Assembly (NCBI GenBank): GCA_030267565.1
Contig: BRXU01000004.1
Span: 335,001 to 399,000, forward strand
From: Pleodorina starrii
Lineage: Eukaryota > Chlorophyta > Chlorophyceae > Chlamydomonadales > Volvocaceae
DNA: 64,000 nucleotides
Direction of reading: 5' to 3'
Position numbers and translations under genes: made by a program. Shown here piece after piece: positions 55,678-64,000 of this stretch (positions are counted from its first letter, which is position 1; each line of letters starts with the position of its first letter). Under the pieces are notes generated by a model. That model searched no databases. It saw only the letters and a program-made list of their open reading frames with translations, and was not told the origin of the DNA.

Positions 55678-58205
55678 GGCAGCAGCGGAGGAGGTGGAGG
55701 AGGTGGAGGAGGAGGTGGAATTTTAGGGCGGGTATGTGGAGACAGGAAGGGCCGTGCGACAAGTAGATTGGTGAGAGAAGTGTGTGAGAGAAGTGTCGGC
55801 GGAAGGTGTATGTCTTTTGGGGGGCGGGGAGAGACGATGTGGGTCGAGGCGTGCTGTGCTGGTTGGGAGGAAATGACGGGGGGTCGTGTGGGGGGTTTCG
55901 GAAAGAGGTGAAACAACAACGGGGGTTGCAAGGAGGAAGGGCTGTTCGGAGACGCACACACGCACGCACCCACCCACCCACCCACCCACCCACCCACCCA
56001 CCCACCCACCCACCCACTCACACCCACGCACACCCACGCACACACGCACGAGCAGTTGTGCACCCACCCGGTCGACGCTCCGCAGCTGCGATGTGGACAT
56101 TCGCAGCAGGGCGAGCAGCAGGGTCAGTGCCGCGCAGGCGAGCGGGTCTAGCCGCGAGTCCGGCACACCGCTGCCGTCCAGCAGCACCAGGCCCCTCACG
56201 GCGAGATCAAGCACCTGCAGTCGCACGTGCGGGGATGATGTCACAGGCGCCGGTGTTGGCATTGGCACCAGGGAACGGGCGGCCGAGCAGCCGGGCATCA
56301 GGGAAGGGGCACCGGGCACCGGGCACCAGGGAACGGGCGGCCGGGCAGCCGGGCAACGGATGACCCCAGTGGACAAGAGTGGCCGGGGCGAGCGAGAGCA
56401 CCCGGGCTGAAGGGATGTGGGTCAGCACGGCCGTAGGGTCAAGGGGGGGGCTGGGTTGTACCGCCACCACCGCGGGTGGGAACGGGTCGTAGGGCGGGAA
56501 ATGGCGGCGGCGGAGCGGCCGCGGCGGACGCGGGACGTGTCGCGGCGCAGGGGTAAAGAGTGCGATGCATCAACGCGCTCTTTGGTGTCGCACGGGCAGC
56601 GGGTGGAGGCAGGGGCAGGGGGGTTGGCGGGTGAACGACCAGAGGGGCGCTTAAGACGGCGGCAGGGGCCGAGGCGAGCGCAGGCATGTGCGGTAAGCTT
56701 ACGCCACGCACGCGCCGCATCTCGGCGGGAGCCCGGCGGCATGCCGGGCCCAACGGCACGGCCGCTGTGTGCTGCTGCTGTGTGCTGCTGTGTACTGCTG
56801 CTGCGCACGGCCAGGTGAGGTGAGGTGAGGTGAGGTAAGGTCGCCACATAACATGGGCGCAACACGCGACATGCCCCCCTTCCCAAACAAGTGCCCGCCC
56901 AAATGCGTTGCGTTGCGCCGGACTCCTGCGCACGCACACACGCACGCACACACACACACACACGCACGCACGCACGCACGCACGCACCACCGGAGCTCCC
57001 GCATCGTTCGGAATCGACGCCATGACTTGCAGACGGCGCCAGGCATCCGCCCGCAGCTGCGGCCGCAGCGCCTGCAGTGCCTCCCTGAGCTGCGGCTCCG
57101 GGACGGTGCAGGCGGCCTCGCCGAACGCAAAGGCGCGCAGCGCCGGCTGCGCCTGCAGCGTCGTCTCCAGCCGCTGCCAGGCCTCCCGGCCCTCGGCCAG
57201 GTAGCCCCTCCGCAGCTCCCGCCAGCGGGGCAAGAACGCCAGCCTCAGCTTGTCCTTATCCTTGTCCTTGTCTGGGGCGCCGACCCAGATGGCAGTTCCC
57301 TCCGGCAAAGTCGCCGCCGCCGCATCCAGCGCCTCCTGGCTCTTCGCGAACGCCATGGCTCTTTGGCGCAGCTCACTGAAGGCCGTCGGGACGCCGCCGG
57401 ATGGCGCCCAGCCGCTGGGTAGGCTTGGCCGTACCAACTGTACGGCACACAGCCCCAGGTGGATCTGGGTGGCGCGCACGCTGGTCCTGGCCCGGGACAC
57501 GTAGTGCGAGTCGAGCAGACCTATTTTGGCGGCGGAGCGTATGCAGGCGGGGACGATGGGCGGTGCGCCGGGCATGGGCGGGAGCAGGGTGCTGTATTGC
57601 GGCGGAGGAGGCGGCCGCCTCGAGGCGGCGTGGCGGGCGCTTCCGAGGGCAGGCATGGCAGCGGCGGCCGCGGCCGCGCGTGATGCCGGCGCCGTGGCCG
57701 AGTCCTGGTGGGGTCGTGGGGTTTGGGGGCGGGGGGGCGGGTGCAGGGGTGGGTGCAGGAGGGTTCGGGACGTCGGGCAGGCTAGCTGTAAAGGAGGGCG
57801 CTTAGGGCCAACGCAGAGGTGCAGTTGTCATGCGGGAGGTTGGCTTACCCCCTCGCTCTTTTCCTCGTCGCTGGCGCCTCGCCCGCCGCGGTGGCGCGTT
57901 GGCGTGCGTCCCCCAGCGGCCCAAGGCAGAGGCCTGCGCGGACGTCGACTTTGGCCTTGCCGTCCATGGCCAGCCAGCCAACAGGCAGTTGGATGCAAGC
58001 GTTTATAGTGCGCAAGTACACGTTGTGCAGATTGGGAATATGCAGAGTAAACTTTGGGGTCGGGGGGCTCGGCCGCGCGATTGTCGTCGGCCTCAGGCGG
58101 GAAGCGTGCCGGCAGCTCCTGGCGTTGCGCAAGCAGCACGCTGATCGCGAGTTGACGACGAAGCCTCTCTTGTTGATCAACGAGGGCCTGCCGAATTGCG
58201 CTCAT
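49862..58205 (-). CDS. Large protein of the same unrecognised family (paralogue B)
   Basis: Nine exons in transcript order: 58205-57849, 57704-56988, 56214-56068, 55636-54503, 53885-53769, 53412-51985, 51670-51419, 51085-50978 and 50395-49862. All introns are phase 0, giving 1597 residues. The start MSAIRQALVDQQERLRRQL, then AQRVLAHYKRLHPTACWLAG and RRPRRPLPW, parallels paralogue A. RQRAMAFAKSQEALD, LAVRGLVLLDGSG...LDPLACAAL and RYSPAHFAAMLAASS...FVQSLAEAA also align with it. Beyond that the protein is longer. It has LPMHLFGLPYCIMTGVVLY and LLFRWLHFVPRFWLLVPEEGW (hydrophobic, possibly membrane-associated), an acidic stretch (SSDDDGEGYDDGYDSWDD), Gly/Ala linkers, a basic AKGKK, a helix-rich segment (TKLVRKALVEQQARVFELRAQ as the start of a coiled coil) and a C-terminal helical domain. 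No known domain was recognised. Either of two donors (56988 or 56991) may be used after exon 2. Confidence 0.85.
50398..50607. repeat. TGGGTGTG-type minisatellite
   Basis: Imperfect repeats of GTGTATGGGTGT and GTGCATGGGTGT directly flank the acceptor of the last exon of paralogue B, reading as a CA/CCC-rich tract in the transcript. Confidence 0.92.
53489..53545 (-). repeat. Intronic repeat module R3
   Basis: It contains GTGATATACTCCTTTATATAA on the plus strand, so in paralogue B transcript sense it precedes the acceptor at 53412. Confidence 0.8.
55964..56025. repeat. (CCCA)n microsatellite
   Basis: About 14 CCCA units just after the donor of exon 3 (56068) of paralogue B. In the transcript they read as (TGGG)n and continue the GTGGGTGC donor. 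Confidence 0.9.
56938..56990. repeat. (CACG/CA)n repeat
   Basis: CACACG and CACG repeats overlap the donor after exon 2 of paralogue B, where GTGCGT is itself a repeat unit in the transcript. Confidence 0.88.
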
Positions 58206-58599
58206 CTATGCCTCCCGCCAATCGGCGTTCCGTATGAGCATAGCCGACAGCTTCAAACGCTACCGCAAGATTTGCACAACCGTAAGCATGCAAACCACGT
58301 TGCCTGACTAGTTTCGTGTCGCGCTTTTGCTTACACCTTCTTAAAATGACATATCAAGCTAGCTTGTGCCTGACTGCACAACTTGGGCATTGTTCTCGAA
58401 AAAATGTGTGCTTGAATTATTGGCAGCGCCGATAGGGACGGAGTGTTTGCCGGATGATCCAAACGGACCTAACCGTCCGTTGTCAACGGCCAACATCCTG
58501 GCGCAGGTTCTAACGTTCTATGGGCTTTTCAGTTTTCACCCGCTAGCCACCCCCCCCCCCAAACATCTGGTTGAAGCCGCTGTATGTTAGTTGGATTGA

Positions 58600-58916
58600 A
58601 TGGGGTCCGGGCTCGTGGATTCGTTTCTTACAAGGCGTCGGCCGGTTTGCCGGTTGCAAGTCGTACGTGCCTTCAGGCGAGACGGAATAGAATCCGCATG
58701 GGATCGGGGCATGGCCCTTCAGTGTGCTGCATGTTCCCCATCGTCGCTACCTCAGCCCGTGCGTTGCGGCCCACCCGGTGGCCCTCATGCGGCAGTGTCC
58801 CCAGCCATTATCGCCAAGTCAGCCCTCAGGTACTCGCTATATGCGGTGTGAGGTTATGTGCGCGTGGCGGCTTTGACGAATCGCGCGTGGATGGATGCAC
58901 ACGTCCTTGGGGCTCT
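58600..58916. repeat. Unknown repeat unit, copy A (internally truncated)
   Basis: It shares with copies B and C the segments CTCGT(C/G)GATTCG, GTGCTGCATGTTCCC, CAGCCCGTGCGTTGCGG and CGCCAAGTCAGCC. It ends near the TCCTTGGGGC segment, where copy B begins about 20 bp later. Confidence 0.8.
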
Positions 58917-59840
58917 GTATGATGTATGGTCTCGTCGATTCGTTGCTTGCAAGGCGTCGGCCAGTTTCTCCGGGTGCAAGGCGTGCGTGCCTTCAGGAGG
59001 GAAGGAATAGAGTTTGCAGCGGACTCGGGGCTGGGCCCTTGAGCGTGCTGCATGTTCCCCATCGTCCCTAGTTCAGCCCGTGCGTTGCGGTTGCGTGGCC
59101 CAAGTTCAGTCAGTGCCACCAGCCACTGACGCCAAGTCAGCCAACTTCATCAACGCAGTTATACCGCATATGCGCTCCATGCCTATATGCGCGTGGCGCC
59201 TTTAGTGATTTGCGCGTGGATCGAAACGCACCTCCTTGGGGCCCCTTTCAGCGTGTTGTACCCCATGGGCCCGAGCGCGGCGTGCTTGCAAATGTATTGC
59301 TCCTCCATGCGGTCTGGTGTCCGGCGGTTGTTTGCAGGACGCTAACAGGCTCAAGTCAAAGTTGTCGGAAGAGGGGAAACAGCGGGCCGCGTCTTCACGC
59401 ATACGCGTTGGCGGCGATCTTGCGTGCGCCTTGAAGCGCGCATGCGGGTCCTAGGATTGCCCCGCGTAGGTCTTGCCGTTGGCCCTGCATGTGATGAGGT
59501 ACAGTCACACCGCCGGACTGTCTGCTGGGTTTCGCATTGGCGCCGATGCTCCTATCTACGGCCAGGCGGCTTGCGTGACATTGGCTGTTCTTCTATTGGA
59601 CTGGCTCGTAGACGTAACGATTGTCCTTGGTCAGCGTCTGCTTCTGGCGTCAAGTGCGTGAGGCTTTCTTGCGGCTTCGTCAATGCCGGCACAGGCGGGG
59701 TGCTTCCTTCCGATGTCTGGGCGTTTCATCTATCCTTCCGAGATGTGCGAGCTCTGTGCGCTTGCGGCTGTAACGACGCCGCAAGCTTCACCAGGCGCTG
59801 CGCCTCACACCGGCTTCTGACCGGGATTCGTTTCTTATAG
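58917..59840. repeat. Unknown repeat unit, copy B
   Basis: Full-length copy. It runs from CTCGTCGATTCGTTGCTT (58931) through CTCAAGTCAAAGTTGTCGGA (about 59350) to GCCTCACACCGGCTTCTGAC (about 59820). No long frame is conserved with copy C, so it looks non-coding or decayed. Confidence 0.88.
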
Positions 59841-59940
59841 CTTTGGATTCGGGTGCAAACTGCAAAGTCTTACAGTCGCCTTCGGAGACGGTTGCAGCGG
59901 TTGCGGTAGTTGCCGATCCGACCATCAGTCTTGTCTGGGC

Positions 59941-60832
59941 TGTATGATGTCTGGGCTCGTCGATTCGTTGCTTACAAGGCGTCGGCCGGTTTCTCCGGGC
60001 GCAAGGCGTACGTGCCTTCAGGCGGGCAGGAATAGAGTTTGGCCCTTGAGCGTGCTGCATGTTCCCTATTGTCTGTACTTCAGCCCGTGCGTTGCGGCCC
60101 AGCAGGTGGCCCAAGTTCAGTCAGTGCCACCAGCCACTGACGCCAAGTCAGCCAACTCCCGTTGAACCTTAAATGCGCTCCATGCCTAAATACGTAGGCC
60201 TAAATGCGCGTGGCGCCGTTGTCGATTCGCGCGACCTCCTTGGGGCCCCTTTGAGCGTGTTGTACCCCATGAGCCCCAGCGCGGCGTGCTTGCGAATGTA
60301 GTGCTCGTCCATGCGGTCGGTTGTCCGGTGGTTGTTGCAGGACGCTAACTGGCTCAAGTCAAAGTTGTCGGAAAGGGGACATAGCGGGCCGCGTCTTCAC
60401 GCCTACGCGTTGGCGGCGTTCTTTCGTGCGCCCTGAAGCGCGCATGCGGGTCCTTGGATTGCCCCACGTAGGTGTTGCCGTTGGCCCTGCATGTGATGAG
60501 GTACAGTCACACCGCCGGGCTGGCTGCCGGGTTTCGCATTGGCGCCGTTGCTGTTACGGCCAGGCGGCTTGCGTGACATTGGCTGTTCTTCTACTGGATT
60601 GGCTCGTAGACGTAACGATTGTCTTTGCACAGCGTCTGCTGCTGGCGTCAAGTGCGTGAGGCTTTCTTGCGGCTTCGTCATTGCCGGGATGCCGGGACAG
60701 GCGGGGTGCTTCCTTCCGATGTCTGGGCGCCTTTTATTGTTCCATCCTTCTGAGATGTGCGAGCTCTGTGCGTTTGCGGCTGTAACGACGCCGCAAGCTT
60801 CACGCCTCACACAGGCTTCTGACTGCCAAAGC
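59941..60832. repeat. Unknown repeat unit, copy C
   Basis: Full-length copy of the same unit in the same orientation, offset about 1025 bp from copy B and visibly very similar to it, with small indels. About 100 bp of unrelated sequence separates B and C. Confidence 0.88.
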
Positions 60833-63254
60833 AGGGCGGCCTCGCCTGCCAAAGGCGCAGCCTCCAAGGGGCAACGCCTCTCTGTTGTTATTCTGCAAGA
60901 AGACTTTCTTCTGCTGAGGCGTCTGGCCTGGCCGCACGGCGTCGACAATGTCCCTCGCCTGCAGCGCCTTAAATCTGTGCCAGTCTACGGTCAAGCTGTC
61001 CTCCATTGTATAGTCCTCATGAACGGCTAATCTACAGCGTTCGCTCGGATCGCTAAGACAAGTGCTGGGTCATACACGCCGTAACCGACGAGCCTGGGCT
61101 TGCAGCGCAGCCAAAGCTGCGAACATACGCCTGTAGGCAGTGGAAGCCAGTAATGCCTGGCGCTCAAAGCCCCGCGTTCGGTGAAGGAGGCCGCTAGACC
61201 GTTTGTACGGACTCTTTATTCAGAGGCGGCAGTTGTTTCGTCCCACCGGCGTAATTGTGCGAGGGGCGGCTTAACAAACGCAGATCGATTGTTGATCTTT
61301 GCCAGTTGCCGCAAGACATCTCCTGTTGCAGCTTCCTTACACGGGCGCCAGGGATCAACCTAGCAGGGTGGACACCTCACTGCGACCCAACAAATGCAGC
61401 CTGTCTCAGTCGCGTCACTGCAGCACATAAATGCCAATTTCAAATTTTTAATGAAACCCATTCCCGCGGTAGTCCCATCCAGCCATCCTGGCCCCCAACC
61501 GACGTACCTTCTGCCACCCCTTGCCACCCAAGCACGGTCTGCCAAACGCGGTGCGAGCCGCACGAGTTCCTTGCCTCATTTCAGCAAGCGACTCCCTTGC
61601 AAGGCTGAGATCAAACTCACTCTGTAAACACTCATACATCCCCATCCACCCAGTATGCGCGTGCAGAGACCTCAATATGTCGCGACGTTCGAAACGCACG
61701 CATGCAATGCATGCTCACTTTCCCCGGGGCATCCAAGAGCGCGCAACCCTACACACGCGAAGCATAGCGATAATGCCACCCCTCCCCCAACACACACGCA
61801 CACACAATGCCATCTCTCTTCTCAGTGACACGAGTAAAATCGAACAACGAAAGAACCATTCTAACGAAGGCCGGCGAGTAAAACCCAGAGAGAAACAGTC
61901 AGTAATGGGGTGCCGAGCAGGGTTGGCTTTAACTAGTGTCAGGGAATGGAGAGGGGTGCTACCAACAGTGGCGGCGGGCGGCGCACATGCTACCTCCACC
62001 CTCCGCCGCAACCTCTACCCTCCGACGCTACCCCCCGATGCTACCCTCCGATGCTACCGCGACCTCTTTACCTCCGTCGCATAGCGGTAGGTTCGCCGTT
62101 TGTTGGGTTCATGTGCCTCATGCCTCATGCCCGAGGTACGTTCATACAGTACATCGACTTACGTGCTCCCACTTCGCCCAGCTGTGCACAGCCCTCACAT
62201 CGCGGACAACCCCCATCCTCACCCTCATCCTCGCCCGGTAACCTCTTCTGCGCCACGATGCGGTCGGGTGAACCCTCAACAGCTGACTACCTGCCCCCTC
62301 CCCTACCTGCCTACCCTGGCCCTGCCCACCTGCCTGCACTACTCCCCAGGCCCTTGACGCGCCCCACTTCTCGATCCCGCCCTACTGTCCATCTGCCCGC
62401 GGCCACGATCCCCGTCCTGCCACCTCCAGACACATTCGTTCGCCACACACACACACACTCACGCTCGCCGCACACACGCTCGCGGCACATGCCGCCTGGA
62501 CAGAAGCCGTGTCTGTGTCTTCGTATCTGTTTCCATCACCGGCCGAAGGGACACGCGCTCGCTAGCCCGAGGCCCCGCGAACTCCGCCACAGGGACCCGC
62601 CTGGCATGCGTCCAGCCCTGAACAATGCAGACATATCATCACAGCCGCATAAATGCCCAAAACTACTGTTTCTGCAAGCAGCAAGACGACCGCCCCGAAA
62701 GACCTTGGCCGAGCGTCAACGTCTGCGCGGGTCGTGTACATCAGTCATCTGTCTCTTATCACAGAATCACACACACAGACACACACCTGTGAAAGACGTG
62801 CAGCCACACAACCGTGTCAAAAGTTCCCCCTTGCTTGGATGAGCACCCGGCCAACAGCCCGACCCACAGCCCCCACCCCCACCCCACCCACGAAGCACGC
62901 AGTCACTGGCGCCGTGCGATTCGGCCGCCCGTGCCCCCTCCGCGCCGGCTCTCTCCTCCGCATGCCGCCCGGCGCTTGCACGCCGGGCCCACAAACAGGA
63001 CACACAAACATACAGACACACACACTTCCGCAAAACTCCACTCCACACCGGGTCACGCTTACGGCTTCAGCCTCCCGCCCCTGCGCTGGAACCACCCGGG
63101 GCCGGCGCGTTGCAGCGCAGCGGACCTCGCCCCGCCTGTCCAGATAGGGCCACAGCCCCAGCACGCCATAGGCCCGCCCACAGGACCGCCGGTCGCCCTT
63201 CGAAACACTCGCGTTCATCCCCTGCGCCAACCCTCCTTGCCCCCACCACCCTCC

Positions 63255-64000
63255 CTAACACCGGAAGGCCTCCCCGTCGCTGTCGCTTTCCTCCTCGTCG
63301 CCGTCGCTTTGCCCGCCGCTGCCGCTGCCGCTGCCGCCAGCGCAGTCCCCCGCCGCGAGCTCGCTGCGCGCCTGCAGCACCCCCAGCAGCAGCTGCCGCT
63401 GCGGGCCCTGCGCCAGCGCCATGGACGGCGGCATCGCGCACTCGGTCAGCAGCCCCGAGACCACCTGGTCGGACAGCCACAGCCTGCGGCCACCGGCCAT
63501 GAGGAAATGAAAGTATGAAACGGTACTCAGCAGCAATTGGGGTGAGTGACAAAAGGTAACAAAGCAAAGAAGATACCGCAGCGGAGGATGAGGACGGAGG
63601 CGGGGTTGGGGTTGGGGGGGCGCAGGTCGGGGTAGCTGACAACGGCAGGGGGATCCTGGCAGCCGGCAAGTGGAAGGTAGGCTCTGGACTGGACTGGACT
63701 GGGATGTCGGGGGAGGGGCGCAGGGCTGGGCTGTCGCTACATCAAGGGCTTGCGAGAGGGTGTTGCCATGTGATGCCTTGGGCCCTGGCGCGTCAATGGT
63801 GGTGAGGGATGTGCCGGCGTGGCGGGTCTACTGCTGCGGCAGGTGGTGGGTCTGCTGCTGCGGCTGTGGGTTGAGTGGCAGGTGGCCGGTCCTGCTCCGG
63901 CGCGTGCCTCCAACAACATGCACGCGCACCTCATGCCGTACTCGAGCTCGTCCAGGATCCGCTGCTGCCGTACGGGGTGTTGCAGCGGCAAATCTGCTGG
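63255..64000 (-). CDS. 3' end of an unrecognised gene (5' part beyond the window)
   Basis: Two exons on the minus strand: 64000-63930 (continuing past the edge) and 63483-63255. The junction is phase 2 and reads through as RILDELEYGMRLWLSDQVV. It is followed by PPSMALAQGPQRQLLLGVLQ, a Gly/Ser linker, an acidic Ser/Asp/Glu tail and a TAG at 63257-63255. The acidic tail with Ser-Asp repeats suggests casein-kinase-type phosphorylation (inference). The family is not recognised from this fragment. The intron contains a sense-oriented repeat module at 63571. Confidence 0.65.

Larger units (their letters stand above)
58206..63254. other. Repeat-bearing intergenic region
   Basis: It starts with an AT-richer stretch (58206-58560) that probably contains the promoter of paralogue B, then three copies of an unknown unit of about 1 kb (58600-60830). 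The remaining sequence (60840-63250) has short frames on both strands. A 69-codon minus frame at 61006-60800 looks more protein-like than the rest. No gene could be supported. Confidence 0.45.

Overview
The window is nuclear DNA of a eukaryote, most likely a chlamydomonadalean (volvocine-type) green alga. It is very GC-rich. Coding runs are broken by many short introns with GTGAG/GTGGG/GTAAG donors and CAG acceptors. Proteins carry long Ala, Gly and Gln homopolymers, intergenic promoters are AT-richer islands, and introns are full of micro- and minisatellites. The kind of organism is inferred from these traits and from plant-like protein families; no species-specific marker was seen.

Layout, left to right. 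(1) Gln/Pro/Gly-rich putative regulator, minus, 1-1889, running off the left edge. (2) Unrecognised multi-exon gene, minus, about 2623-4961. (3) Divergent from it, a four-exon gene for a predicted plastid/thylakoid-lumen protein, plus, 5542-8209. (4) A long intergenic stretch, then a 1175-residue Ala/Gly-rich single-exon gene, plus, 11394-14921. (5) Plant-type glycerophosphodiester phosphodiesterase, plus, 16549-19412, six exons. (6) COG3, a Golgi tethering-complex subunit, minus, 22454-31823, thirteen exons, convergent with gene 5. (7) Divergent from COG3, a DEG/HtrA-family protein, plus, 32427-39456, eleven exons, in which all three catalytic positions appear substituted. (8) and (9) Two large convergent genes, 40728-46650 plus and 49862-58205 minus, that look like diverged paralogues of a family I do not recognise. 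(10) A 58.2-63.2 kb region holding three tandem copies of an unidentified unit of about 1 kb. (11) The 3' end of a minus-strand gene at the right edge.

Exon models were built by hand from splice signals. For genes 3 and 5-9 every intron phase closes and no in-frame stop remains. Genes 1, 2 and 11 have at least one unresolved end.

The genes do not form an obvious pathway; they are ordinary eukaryotic neighbours. The most unusual signals are: a mosaic family of short intronic repeats (four modules), one of which carries a consensus splice donor and supplies part of an intron boundary; repeated tandem duplication of exon/5'-splice-site junctions; the DEG-like pseudoprotease; and the tail-to-tail pair of unknown paralogues.
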